This document shows positions 1-8,085 of a DNA stretch of 13,812 nt, piece after piece. The notes under the pieces are model-generated. The model saw only the letters and a list, made by a program, of their open reading frames with translations, searched no databases and had not been told where the DNA came from. The position numbers were made by a program, and so were the translations under genes. Within the stretch, counting starts at the first letter, position 1. Each line of letters starts with the position of its first letter. Source of the DNA: RUG11462 sp045649405 (GTDB taxonomy: Bacteria > Bacillota > Clostridia > Oscillospirales > Acutalibacteraceae); contig JAZRPW010000030.1 of assembly GCA_045649405.1 (NCBI GenBank), positions 1 to 13,812 on the forward strand. The letters run 5' to 3'.

Positions 1-1
1 T

Positions 2-1903
2 ATTACAATTACTTCTGCTGCTACAACATGTTTCTGGAAAAATCATCGTGTAAACATTATTGATACTCCGGGTCACGTTGACTTCACAGTTGAAGTACAA
101 CGTTCACTCCGTGTACTTGATGGTTCTGTAACAGTTCTTTGTGCTAAAGGTGGCGTTGAACCACAATCAGAAACAGTTTGGAGACAAGCTGATGAATACA
201 AAGTACCTAGAATGATTTATGTTAATAAAATGGACATTATGGGTGCTGACTTCTATCGTGTTCTTGACATGATTAAAGAGCGTTTTAACTGTAATGCAGT
301 GCCAATTCAGTTGCCAATCGGCGCTGAAGATACATTTAAAGGTATCATCGACCTCGTTGCTGACAATGCTATCGTTTATTATGACGACCTTGGTAAAGAC
401 GTTAGAACAGAGGAAATTCCTGCAGATTTAGCTGACAAAGCAGCTGAATATCGTGCAGCTTTGATGGAAAGCGTTGCTGAAACAGATGACGCTTTAATGG
501 AAAAATTCTTTGAAGGTGAAGAATTCACTATCGAAGAAATTAAGACTGCTATTCGTAAAGCAACAATCGCCGGTGAAATGGTGCCTGTTGTTTGCGGTAC
601 ATCTTACAGAAACAAAGGTGTTCAACCATTGCTCGACGCAATTGTTGACTTTATGCCTGCTCCAACAGACGTTGAAGCTATTAAAGGTGTTAACCCTGAT
701 ACAGATGAAGAAGAAGTTAGACATTCTTCAGACGATGAGCCATTTGCAGCTTTGGCTTTCAAAATTGCAACTGACCCATTCGTAGGTAAAATCTGTTTCT
801 TCCGTGTATATTCAGGTTCAGTAGATGCTGGTTCAGGTGTTTACAACTCAGTTAAGGGTAAAAAAGAAAGAATGGGTCGTATCTTACAGATGCACTCAAA
901 CTCAAGAGAAGATATTCCAACTTGCTACGCAGGTGATATCGCAGCAGCAGTAGGTCTTAAAATTACTACTACTGGTGATACTCTTTGTGATGAGAAACAC
1001 CCAGTAATTCTCGAATCAATGAACTTCCCAGAACCTGTTATCCGTGTTGCTATCGAGCCAAAAACAAAGGCTGGTCAAGAAAAAATGGGTATTGCTTTGG
1101 CTAAACTTGCTGAAGAAGACCCAACATTCCGTTGCTACACAGATGAAGAAACTGGTCAAACAATCATCGCTGGTATGGGTGAGCTTCACCTTGAAATCAT
1201 CGTAGACAGACTTCTTCGTGAATTCAAAGTTGAAGCTAACGTAGGTAAACCACAAGTTGCTTACAAAGAAACAATCCGTACAGCTGCTGATGTTGATGAG
1301 AAATATGCTCGTCAATCAGGTGGTAAAGGTCAATACGGTCACGTTAAAATGCGTGTTGAACCTAACGAAACAGGTAAAGGTTACGAATTCATCAACAACA
1401 TCGTTGGTGGTGCTATTCCTAAGGAATACATTCCTGCTGTTGACGCTGGTATCCAAGGCGCAATGCAAGCAGGTGTACTCGCTGGCTACAACGTAGTTGA
1501 CGTTAAAGTTACACTTTACGATGGTTCTTACCACGAAGTTGACTCTTCAGAAATGGCATTTAAGATTGCTGGTTCAATGGCCTTCAAATCTGCTTGCAGA
1601 AAAGGTGACCCAGTACTCCTCGAGCCAATTATGAAAGTTACTGTTTTGGTACCAGAAGAATATATGGGTGATGTTATCGGTGACTTGAATGGTCGTCGTG
1701 GCGAAATCCAAGGTTTCGAAGACCGTGCAGGTATCAAACAAATCAATTCTCGTGTACCACTTGGTGACATGTTTGGTTACGCAACAGACCTTCGTTCAAA
1801 AACACAAGGTCGTGGCCAATATGTAATGGAACCAGATGGTTACAAAGAAGTTCCAAAATCAATTGCAGAAAAAATTATGACTGCAAGAAATAAAGAAAAC
1901 TAA
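2..1903 (+). CDS. fusA: Elongation factor G, 5'-truncated by window edge
   Basis: EF-G is the GTPase that drives tRNA-mRNA translocation on the ribosome and, with RRF, ribosome recycling. The reading frame is open from base 2, before the first internal ATG at 212, and gives 633 residues. Full-length EF-G is about 690-700 residues, so roughly 60 N-terminal residues, including the P-loop, lie upstream of the window. Visible GTPase motifs are DTPGHVDF (G3) and NKMD (G4). Domains II to V follow, with the domain IV stretch GGKGQYGHVKM and the domain V stretch GRRGEIQG near the end. Codon use favours C-ending codons, as expected for a very highly expressed gene. tuf lies 108 bases downstream in the usual str-operon order. 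Identity is certain; only the start is missing. Confidence 0.98.
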   Translation: MTITSAATTCFWKNHRVNIIDTPGHVDFTVEVQRSLRVLDGSVTVLCAKGGVEPQSETVWRQADEYKVPRMIYVNKMDIMGADFYRVLDMIKERFNCNAVPIQLPIGAEDTFKGIIDLVADNAIVYYDDLGKDVRTEEIPADLADKAAEYRAALMESVAETDDALMEKFFEGEEFTIEEIKTAIRKATIAGEMVPVVCGTSYRNKGVQPLLDAIVDFMPAPTDVEAIKGVNPDTDEEEVRHSSDDEPFAALAFKIATDPFVGKICFFRVYSGSVDAGSGVYNSVKGKKERMGRILQMHSNSREDIPTCYAGDIAAAVGLKITTTGDTLCDEKHPVILESMNFPEPVIRVAIEPKTKAGQEKMGIALAKLAEEDPTFRCYTDEETGQTIIAGMGELHLEIIVDRLLREFKVEANVGKPQVAYKETIRTAADVDEKYARQSGGKGQYGHVKMRVEPNETGKGYEFINNIVGGAIPKEYIPAVDAGIQGAMQAGVLAGYNVVDVKVTLYDGSYHEVDSSEMAFKIAGSMAFKSACRKGDPVLLEPIMKVTVLVPEEYMGDVIGDLNGRRGEIQGFEDRAGIKQINSRVPLGDMFGYATDLRSKTQGRGQYVMEPDGYKEVPKSIAEKIMTARNKEN

Positions 1904-1917
1904 TTCTAAAAAAAGAC

Positions 1918-1946
1918 TTGATATTTTGTCATTTCTTTGGTAGAAT
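1918..1946 (+). promoter_or_regulatory. Predicted sigma-A promoter of tuf
   Basis: TTGATA (-35, 1918-1923), a 17-base spacer and TAGAAT (-10, 1941-1946) lie in the 108-base fusA-tuf gap. This suggests tuf is transcribed from its own promoter as well as by readthrough from fusA. No terminator hairpin is evident between the two genes. A strong ribosome binding site, AAAGGGAGG at 1994-2002, sits 9 bases before the tuf ATG. Confidence 0.75.
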
Positions 1947-2011
1947 AGATTAAAGCGACAGCTTGAGTATTATAAAAAAACTATTATTTATTTAAAGGGA
2001 GGTCATTTAAA

Positions 2012-3211
2012 ATGGCTAAAGAAAAGTTTGAAAGAAATAAACCGCATGTTAACATCGGTACAATCGGTCACGTTGACCACGGTAAAACAACACTTACAGC
2101 TGCTATCACAAAAGTTCTTTCTTTAACAGGTGGCGCTCAATTCGAAGACTATGCAAACATCGATAAAGCTCCAGAAGAAAGAGAACGTGGTATCACAATC
2201 AACACAGCTCACGTTGAGTACGAAACAGAAAATCGTCACTACGCTCACGTTGACTGCCCAGGCCACGCTGACTACGTTAAAAACATGATCACTGGTGCTG
2301 CTCAAATGGACGGCGCTATCCTCGTAATCGCTGCTTCTGATGGTCCTATGGCTCAAACAAAAGAACACCTTCTCCTTTCACGTCAAGTAGGCGTGCCAAA
2401 GATCGTTGTATTCTTGAACAAATGTGACCAAGTTGATGACGAAGAACTCCTCGAACTCGTAGAAATGGAAGTTATCGATGCTCTCACATCATACGAATTT
2501 GAAGAAGATACTCCAATCGTTCGTGGTTCAGCTCTTAAAGCTCTTGAATCATCAGCTGATGCTAACACAGCTCCAGAATATGAATGCATCATGAAACTCA
2601 TGGAAGCTGTTGATACATGGATTCCAACACCAGACAGAAAAGCTGACCAACCATTCCTTATGCCAATCGAAGATACTATGACAATTTCTGGTCGTGGTAC
2701 TGTTGTAACTGGTAGAGTTGAACGTGGTGTTCTTAACGCTGGTGACGAAGTTGAAGTACTCGGTCTTACAGAAGAAAGAAGAAAAGTTGTTGTTACTTCA
2801 ATGGAAATGTTCCGTAAAACTCTTGATTACTGTGAAGCTGGTGACAACGTTGGTGCACTTCTTAGAGGTGTTGCTCGTGAAGAAGTTCAACGTGGTCAAG
2901 TACTTGCTAAACCAGGTTCAATCAACCCACACACAAAATTCCATGGTCAAGTTTACGTATTGAGCAAAGATGAAGGTGGTCGTCACACTCCATTCTTTGA
3001 TAACTACAGACCACAGTTCTACTTCAGAACAACAGACGTTACAGGCGTTATCAAACTCCCTGCAGGCACAGAAATGTGTATGCCTGGCGATAACGTAGAA
3101 ATGGATGTTGAACTCATCACTCCAATCGCTATCGAAGAAGGTCTTCGTTTCGCTATCCGTGAAGGTGGTAGAACAGTAGGTTCAGGCGTTGTTACAGCTA
3201 TCAACGAATAA
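2012..3211 (+). CDS. tuf: Elongation factor Tu
   Basis: EF-Tu is the GTPase that delivers aminoacyl-tRNA to the ribosomal A site. The protein is 399 residues, the normal length. Motifs in order are GHVDHGKT (P-loop, about residues 19-26), RGITI (switch I), DCPGHADY (G3), NKCD (G4) and GSALKAL (G5). The domain II signature GRGTVVTGRVERG and the C-terminal GGRHTPFF and REGGRTVGSG motifs follow. A minor oddity is GPMAQT where many bacteria have GPMPQT. The start is set by AAAGGGAGG 9 bases upstream. It has its own promoter and is followed by a strong terminator, so it ends the str cluster here. Confidence 0.99.
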   Translation: MAKEKFERNKPHVNIGTIGHVDHGKTTLTAAITKVLSLTGGAQFEDYANIDKAPEERERGITINTAHVEYETENRHYAHVDCPGHADYVKNMITGAAQMDGAILVIAASDGPMAQTKEHLLLSRQVGVPKIVVFLNKCDQVDDEELLELVEMEVIDALTSYEFEEDTPIVRGSALKALESSADANTAPEYECIMKLMEAVDTWIPTPDRKADQPFLMPIEDTMTISGRGTVVTGRVERGVLNAGDEVEVLGLTEERRKVVVTSMEMFRKTLDYCEAGDNVGALLRGVAREEVQRGQVLAKPGSINPHTKFHGQVYVLSKDEGGRHTPFFDNYRPQFYFRTTDVTGVIKLPAGTEMCMPGDNVEMDVELITPIAIEEGLRFAIREGGRTVGSGVVTAINE

Positions 3212-3240
3212 TTGTAACCCCTTGAATTTATAAAACAAAT

Positions 3241-3273
3241 AAAACCGCTAACCATTAAGGTTGGCGGTTTTTT
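3241..3273 (+). terminator. Rho-independent terminator after tuf
   Basis: ACCGCTAACC and GGTTGGCGGT (one G-T wobble) form a 10-bp stem around a short ATTAA loop, at about 3243-3268. A T run follows. It lies about 30 bases after the tuf stop and separates translation-factor transcription from the secreted-protein gene. Confidence 0.9.
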
Positions 3274-3292
3274 GTTTGGCAAATTTTTATTA

Positions 3293-3321
3293 TTGATTAT
3301 TTTTGCAAAATATGGTATTAT
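3293..3321 (+). promoter_or_regulatory. Predicted promoter of the secreted Ig/FN3-like protein gene
   Basis: TTGATT (3293-3298), a 17-base spacer and TATTAT (3316-3321) lie just after the tuf terminator and 47 bases before the ATG. The spacer contains TTTTTGCAAA at 3300-3309. The same 10-mer sits at the same offset from the -35 in the promoter at 11216. Confidence 0.6.
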
Positions 3322-3367
3322 TAATTTAACAAAAATATTTGTCTTTTCAATTGAAAGGGGTATAAAA

Positions 3368-4399
3368 ATGAAAAAGTTAATAAGTTTATTTTTGGCGCTA
3401 ATAATGCTGTTTTCTTTTGCGAGCATTACTGCAGCTGCTGACTTTTTGGAAGAATCATTAGAGCTTGAAACAGACACAGTTGTAATTTCGCCAAATCAAA
3501 TGGTTTGTGTAGATATTTATTGTGTTGATTATAACTGGGACACCATAGATTGCGACGTAGCTGACAAAAAAATAATAGAGGTTGAAACAAAAACAATTGA
3601 TAAATATACAACAGAGTTGTATGTTTATGGTTGCAGTGTCGGTGAAACAACCATCAAAGTTTCTTTAATTAACAAGTCCAAGGTTGTAATTGGCGAAAAA
3701 TACATTATGGTTAATTGTGTAGAGTCAACTGTTAATCTTGATGATGTTACTATTGATTTTGGTAAAGAAACAAGCAAAACTGTTTCTGTTGGCTTTACTG
3801 GTGGAATTCCAAGTGAAGTTAGTGTAGAACTTAAAAACTTTGATAAAAGTGTTGTAGATTTGCAGTTAGGCAAATTTGAAAACAATGCACAACAAGTAAC
3901 AATTGTTGCTTTAAAAGAAGGTCAAACAAGTGTTTTGGTTGAGTTTTTTGATAAAAACACTAACAAAGTTTTTGCGTCAAAAGAAATTGCAATCAATGTT
4001 CATAAACACACAATTGTTGTTAAAAATGCAAAAAAGGCGACATATTTAGCAATGGGTTATTCAGGCGACTCTGTTTGTGAAAGTTGCAATGCTGTTGTTG
4101 AAAAAGGTCAACAGTTGCCAAAATTAGTGTTAAAAACACCTAAATTCAAACTTACAAGTGGTAAAGCACAATTTAAAGTTAAATATACAAAGGTTAAAGG
4201 CGCAGTTGGTTTTGAAGTAAGATACAAACTCAAAGGTGCTTGGAAAACAAAAACATTTAACACCAAAAAGACTGCAACAAAAGCAATTAAAAAACTCTCT
4301 GCAGGCACATACAAAGTGCAAGTAAGAGCGTTTGTTAAACAAGGCGGTAAAAAAACTTTTAGCGCTTGGTCAAAAACTCAAAATGTTAAAGTAAAATAA
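3368..4399 (+). CDS. Secreted protein with Ig-like, CxxC and FN3-like segments, function unknown
   Basis: This 343-residue protein has a clear signal peptide: MKK, a hydrophobic core and a likely cleavage after TAAA at residue 24. Residues about 30-225 are beta-rich with two segments resembling bacterial Ig-like (BIG2-type) modules, for example VGETTIKVSL and EGQTSVLVEFF. A short module follows, GYSGDSVCESC, with C237 and C240 forming CxxC. Similar GYxGDxVCxxC modules occur in surface proteins of gut Clostridia (recalled, not searched). Residues about 254-343 look like a lysine-rich fibronectin-III domain ending GTYKVQVRAF...WSKTQNVKVK. There is no sorting signal, SLH domain or C-terminal membrane segment, so it is probably released or held by charge. 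The ATG at 3368 is chosen because GAAAGGGG precedes it and the signal peptide begins there. An upstream in-frame extension to 3272 overlaps the terminator and promoter. A specific role cannot be assigned. Confidence 0.88.
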   Translation: MKKLISLFLALIMLFSFASITAAADFLEESLELETDTVVISPNQMVCVDIYCVDYNWDTIDCDVADKKIIEVETKTIDKYTTELYVYGCSVGETTIKVSLINKSKVVIGEKYIMVNCVESTVNLDDVTIDFGKETSKTVSVGFTGGIPSEVSVELKNFDKSVVDLQLGKFENNAQQVTIVALKEGQTSVLVEFFDKNTNKVFASKEIAINVHKHTIVVKNAKKATYLAMGYSGDSVCESCNAVVEKGQQLPKLVLKTPKFKLTSGKAQFKVKYTKVKGAVGFEVRYKLKGAWKTKTFNTKKTATKAIKKLSAGTYKVQVRAFVKQGGKKTFSAWSKTQNVKVK

Positions 4400-4405
4400 A
4401 TTTAA

Positions 4406-4433
4406 AAAACACCACACGAAAGTGTGGTGTTTT
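4406..4433. terminator. Bidirectional terminator between convergent genes
   Basis: ACACCACAC (4409-4417), a GAAA tetraloop and GTGTGGTGT (4422-4430) form a perfect 9-bp stem. AAA on the left and TTT on the right extend it. The convergent genes stop at 4399 and 4437, so this one hairpin probably serves both transcripts. Confidence 0.85.
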
Positions 4434-4436
4434 GCT

Positions 4437-5291
4437 TTAATATAAAAATGCGTTGCCGTGAAGTTTGTATTCTTTTGGGGTAATGCCGGTTTGTTTTTTA
4501 AATGCTTTGTTGAAGTTTGCGGTGTTGTTAAAACCACATTCAAGAGCAATGTTTAGCATTGAACCGCCTTCGTTTTTTTCTAACTTTTGCATTACAAGTT
4601 CAATTCGTTTTTCGCAAACATAATCCCAAAGTGTAATGCCCATTGTCTCTTTAAAAACAGTTGAAAAACGGCTTCGGCTCATTCCAGAGTTTGTTGCAAT
4701 GTCTTCAAGTGTTATTTTTTCTGTCAAATGCTTGTGAATAAAGTCCATTGCAGTTTTAACTGCCTTTACGTTTGAAGAACTTTTTTGGGTGTCATCGTTA
4801 TAGTTATATTCTCTGATAAGTGTTACCAAAATGTCAGTCAATTTCGCCCTTGCCATCATTTTATATTCTTTTTTGCGGTGTTTAATTTCGCTTAAAATTC
4901 CTTCAATCAAAAAAGAAATATTATCTTTTGCTTTTGAACTTCTTGAAAGCCTGCAACTAAAATTTTGTGAGTGATAAAAGAAAATGCCGGCGTCAGAAAA
5001 ACTCTCAGTTCTTGAGCCCCAAAAAAATCTTGGCTCAAAATGAATGTTTACAAAATCAAGCGGCTCTTTAATTTCTGTAATGCAGTGTTGCTCGTTAGAA
5101 GAGAAAACAAAAACATCATCTGGTTTTATTGAAAAGTTTTGCCCGTTAACAGAATAAACCCCTTCGCCATTTCGAAAATGCACAATTTCAAATTTAGAAT
5201 GTCGATGCTCACGTAGTTCTCTTTTGCCAATGTCTTTAACCTTAACTTCGTTAGCAGTAAGCAAAAAATCATATTTGTTTTTATCACTCAT
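4437..5291 (-). CDS. AraC-family transcriptional regulator with N-terminal cupin
   Basis: This 284-residue DNA-binding regulator probably controls the divergent sugar operon. Residues about 20-110 form an AraC-type cupin pocket (HRHSKFE with H29 and H31, then the SIKPDDVFVF turn and H69), which in this class usually binds a small sugar-like effector. Residues 193 to about 275 are the two-helix-turn-helix AraC domain: ITLEDIATNSGMSRSRFS, then IALECGFNNTANFNKAFKK and the closing GITPKEYK. The ATG at 5291 is preceded by GGGGTG 5 bases upstream on the minus strand. A TTG 10 codons earlier is less likely because it has no clear ribosome binding site. Its ATG lies 134 bases from that of the divergent dehydratase, a typical regulator-target arrangement. 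Whether it activates or represses, and its ligand, are unknown; activation is the family norm. No confident promoter for this gene was found. Confidence 0.93.
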   Translation of the reverse strand: MSDKNKYDFLLTANEVKVKDIGKRELREHRHSKFEIVHFRNGEGVYSVNGQNFSIKPDDVFVFSSNEQHCITEIKEPLDFVNIHFEPRFFWGSRTESFSDAGIFFYHSQNFSCRLSRSSKAKDNISFLIEGILSEIKHRKKEYKMMARAKLTDILVTLIREYNYNDDTQKSSSNVKAVKTAMDFIHKHLTEKITLEDIATNSGMSRSRFSTVFKETMGITLWDYVCEKRIELVMQKLEKNEGGSMLNIALECGFNNTANFNKAFKKQTGITPKEYKLHGNAFLY

Positions 5292-5338
5292 AAAAACACC
5301 CCGTAAAAATATAGTTTGCAAAAATGATAATATAATTG

Positions 5339-5367
5339 TTGAAAAATGCCTTTAAAAAAGGTATAAT
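5339..5367 (+). promoter_or_regulatory. Predicted promoter of the sugar-acid operon
   Basis: TTGAAA (5339-5344), an exact 17-base spacer and a consensus TATAAT (5362-5367) lie in the divergent intergenic region. The ATG of the first gene is 58 bases downstream, with AAGGAG at 5410-5415 as ribosome binding site, 10 bases from the ATG. It is the only clear promoter before the five-gene operon. Confidence 0.75.
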
Positions 5368-5381
5368 TTGCTTGCAAATTA
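5364..5381. promoter_or_regulatory. Inverted repeat overlapping the operon -10, candidate operator
   Basis: TAATTTGC and GCAAATTA are perfect 8-bp arms separated by TT. The repeat starts within the TATAAT box and covers the expected transcription start, a position suited to a repressor. A related palindrome, TTTGCAAA, lies at 5315-5322 near the regulator gene. AraC proteins usually bind direct repeats upstream of the -35, so this may instead serve another regulator. Chance in AT-rich DNA is possible. Confidence 0.4.
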
Positions 5382-5425
5382 AATTATACTACAAAAACAA
5401 ATTTTATTCAAGGAGTAATTTAGTT

Positions 5426-6769
5426 ATGAGTTTTAACAAATGTTCAAATCCAAGTGATTTAAGAATCACAGACATGCGTTTCGTTGATATTGATGGCGCA
5501 CCAAAAAGATGTACCCTTATCAAAATCGAAACAAACCAAGGTTTAGTAGGTTACGGCGAAGTTCGTGATGCTTCATCAAAAACATATGCACTTATGCTTA
5601 AAAGCCGTATTTTAGGCGAAAATCCTTGTAATGTTGACAAAATCTTTAGAAAAATTAAACAATTCGGTGGCCCTTCACGTCAAGGTGGCGGTGTTTCAGG
5701 TGTTGAAATTGCACTTTGGGATTTGGCTGGTAAAGCTTACGGCGTGCCACTTTATCAATTGCTTGGCGGTAAATTCAGAGATGAAATTAGAGTTTATTGT
5801 GATACAGACGTTGACGGTAAACATACTGGTACTGATATGGGTCATGCACTCAAGAAAAGAATGGACATGGGCTTCACTTTCTTGAAAATGGACCTTGGTA
5901 TTGGTCTTTTGCTTGATGAACCTGGCACACTCAATGCGCCTTTAGGTTTTATTGAAGATATGAAAAAATATGCTGGTCACATTTTGAACGTTCAAGGTGG
6001 CTCAGTAACTGCAGATATGGTTAAACACCAAAAAAGTTATGACATTGTAACAACTGCACACCCATTCACAGGTATTCACATTACTGAAAAAGGTCTTGAT
6101 TACCTTGAAAATTACGTTAAAGAAGTAAGAGAAGTAATTGGTTATGATGTACCACTCGCAATCGACCACTTTGGTCACGTTTGCGTTGAAGACTGTATCA
6201 GATTTGCTCGTAGAATGGAACCATATAACCTTGCTTGGATTGAAGATATGGTGCCATGGCAATACACAGACCAATATGTTCGTCTTAAAAACTCAACCTG
6301 CGTTCCAGTTTGTACCGGTGAAGATATCTATCTTAAAGAAGGCTTTAAAGAACTTATCGATGCAGGTGGTGTTTCAGTAATCCACCCTGACATTTTAACT
6401 TGTGGTGGTGCGCTTGAACTTAAGAAAATTGCTGACTATGCTGATGAAAAAGGTGTTGCAACTGCAATTCATATGGCAGAAAGCCCAATCGCTTGTATGG
6501 CTGCTGTTCATACTGCTGCTGCAATGCACTCAGTTTTGGCTCTCGAATTCCACTCAGTTGACGTTCCTTGGTGGGCTGACATTGTTACTGGTATTGATAA
6601 CCCAATCTTCAAAGATGGCTTTATCAAAGTTCCAGACAAGCCAGGTCTTGGTATTGACGGTCTAAATGAAGAACTAATTAAAGAACACATCAACCCAGAT
6701 ATTCCAGGTATGTGGGAAGACACATCAGCTTGGGATAGAGAATTCTCAAACGATAGAATTTGGAGCTAA
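5426..6769 (+). CDS. Enolase-superfamily (mandelate racemase/muconate lactonizing) sugar-acid dehydratase
   Basis: This is a cytoplasmic, Mg-dependent enzyme of 447 residues, slightly longer than the usual 380-410. Members with this active site remove water from an aldonic or uronic-type sugar acid to give a 2-keto-3-deoxy acid. The N-terminal capping domain begins at LRITDMRFVDIDG, and the barrel follows the signature VEIALWDLAGKAYGVPLYQL. Visible catalytic residues are K154-M-D156 on the second strand, metal ligands D247 (AIDHFGH), E273 (WIEDMVPW) and E299 (TGEDIYL), the general-base dyad D322 (HPDILTCGG) and H349 (AIHMAESP), and E374 (LEFHSVD). Ligands about 26 residues apart and an Asp-His dyad fit the mandelate racemase subgroup, where acid-sugar dehydratases are common. 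The substrate cannot be read from sequence. The ATG at 5426 is chosen from AAGGAG upstream; the frame is open back to 5336 but that part overlaps the promoter. It is first in the operon, with 9 bases to the next gene. Confidence 0.92.
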   Translation: MSFNKCSNPSDLRITDMRFVDIDGAPKRCTLIKIETNQGLVGYGEVRDASSKTYALMLKSRILGENPCNVDKIFRKIKQFGGPSRQGGGVSGVEIALWDLAGKAYGVPLYQLLGGKFRDEIRVYCDTDVDGKHTGTDMGHALKKRMDMGFTFLKMDLGIGLLLDEPGTLNAPLGFIEDMKKYAGHILNVQGGSVTADMVKHQKSYDIVTTAHPFTGIHITEKGLDYLENYVKEVREVIGYDVPLAIDHFGHVCVEDCIRFARRMEPYNLAWIEDMVPWQYTDQYVRLKNSTCVPVCTGEDIYLKEGFKELIDAGGVSVIHPDILTCGGALELKKIADYADEKGVATAIHMAESPIACMAAVHTAAAMHSVLALEFHSVDVPWWADIVTGIDNPIFKDGFIKVPDKPGLGIDGLNEELIKEHINPDIPGMWEDTSAWDREFSNDRIWS

Positions 6770-6778
6770 TTAAAAAAT

Positions 6779-8056
6779 ATGTCTGCTATAAAAACTTTGG
6801 TTGAAAATAGCGCTGCTTATTATGAAAGCAGAGTAGAAAAAGATATTGAAAAGAATAGAAAAGGGGATTTTTGCGTTAAGCTTAAATCCCCTACAAGTGT
6901 TTTAAATGTTTCTTATAAATTAAAGCGTCTTGATTTTGATTTTGGTTGTAATATTTTTATGCTTGGCCAATACAAAGATAAAAACCAAGAAGAAACTTAT
7001 TTAAAACAATGGAAAAATCTCTTTAATACTGCTGTTGTGCCACTTTATTGGGAAGGCACAGAGCCACAAAAAGATTTTTTAAGATATTCAAGCGATGTGG
7101 AAGATGACGTTTATCGTAGACCACCTGTTGATAATGTTGTTGACTATTGCTTGAAAAACGATATAAAACTCAAAGGGCATCCTCTTTTTTGGCATGAGTT
7201 TATACCAAAATGGTTGCCTGAAAATTGGAATGAATTATATCCGCTTATTGAAAAGAGATTTAAAGAAATTTCTGAAAGATATTCTGATAAAATTCCTGTT
7301 TTTGACTGTGTTAATGAGCCTTCTCGAATTTGGGATTTGTATTTTGAAACAAAAAACAATGATTGGAAATGTGTTTTTCCACCTGAAGATTATCTTGAGC
7401 AGGTTTTTGCACTTGGAACAAAATATTTTCAAAATAATGAGCTTATTTTAAATGAGGCAACCGGTGCCGCATTTCAAGAGTTTAGGGGTATTTACGGCAG
7501 TTATTATCAACTTTTGAAAACACTTATTGATAAGGGCTTAAAAATTGATAGAATTGGTCTTCAATGTCATATTGATGATAACTTTGCTTATAAAAACCTT
7601 TATGATGCAGAGAGATTGTATAGCATTCTTGATACTTATGGTTCGTTTGGCAAACCATTAGTGCTTTCTGAAATTGGCCTTTCTTGTGAAGATGAGGAAA
7701 TTCAGGCAATTGCGGCTGAAAGGCTTTATAAAATTTGTTTTTCTCATGAGAGTATGTCAGGAATTTTCTGGTGGAATCTTGATGATAACGGAATTTTAAC
7801 TGAATCACAAAGAGAAGCTGCAGGCGAGAATTTGCCTTATGCAGGACTTGTGAGAAACGGCAAAGAAAAGCAAGCATACAAAGTGCTTGATAAACTTATT
7901 AACCATGAGTGGACTACTTGTGGTACTGCTACTTGTGAAAACAATGAACTTAAATTTAACGGTTTTTACGGTGAATATGAAATCGAAGTAAACGGTGAAA
8001 AATATTTAGTTGATTTTAGTAAAAACAGTAGCAAAACAATAGAAATTGAGTTATAA
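6779..8056 (+). CDS. Cytoplasmic glycoside hydrolase family 10 protein (xylanase-like), copy 1
   Basis: This 425-residue GH10 (beta/alpha)8-barrel enzyme is a retaining glycosidase of the xylanase family. The acid/base is E180 in FDCVNEP and the nucleophile is E298 in VLSEIG, 118 residues apart as expected. Other GH10 marks are GHPLFWH (H134, W138, H139), the Q262-x-H264 pair in GLQCHID, and FWWNLDDNG on the last strands. A short beta-rich segment (about 30-58) precedes the barrel, and a small beta tail (about 375-425, with NGFYGEYEIEV) follows. There is no signal peptide, so it acts on imported oligosaccharides. The usual ENxMKW substrate-binding segment reads VVPLYW (W91), lacking the Asn-Lys pair, so a non-standard substrate is plausible. 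The start overlaps the operon logic: GGAG lies inside the last codons of the dehydratase, suggesting coupled translation. Phe is almost always TTT, unlike its upstream neighbour. Confidence 0.9.
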   Translation: MSAIKTLVENSAAYYESRVEKDIEKNRKGDFCVKLKSPTSVLNVSYKLKRLDFDFGCNIFMLGQYKDKNQEETYLKQWKNLFNTAVVPLYWEGTEPQKDFLRYSSDVEDDVYRRPPVDNVVDYCLKNDIKLKGHPLFWHEFIPKWLPENWNELYPLIEKRFKEISERYSDKIPVFDCVNEPSRIWDLYFETKNNDWKCVFPPEDYLEQVFALGTKYFQNNELILNEATGAAFQEFRGIYGSYYQLLKTLIDKGLKIDRIGLQCHIDDNFAYKNLYDAERLYSILDTYGSFGKPLVLSEIGLSCEDEEIQAIAAERLYKICFSHESMSGIFWWNLDDNGILTESQREAAGENLPYAGLVRNGKEKQAYKVLDKLINHEWTTCGTATCENNELKFNGFYGEYEIEVNGEKYLVDFSKNSSKTIEIEL

Positions 8057-8085
8057 TTAGAAAAAACAGATTAGGAGTAGATATT

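Noticed and set aside
3272..3367. In-frame N-terminal extension of the secreted protein gene
   Set aside because: The extension lies over the tuf terminator T-run and the predicted promoter. The ATG at 3368 has a ribosome binding site and starts a textbook signal peptide.
5292..5321. TTG start adding 10 residues to the AraC-type regulator
   Set aside because: It has no ribosome binding site, whereas the ATG at 5291 has GGGGTG at good spacing.
5336..5425. In-frame upstream extension of the dehydratase gene
   Set aside because: It covers the consensus promoter and the inverted repeat. The ATG at 5426 follows AAGGAG and begins where the family normally begins.
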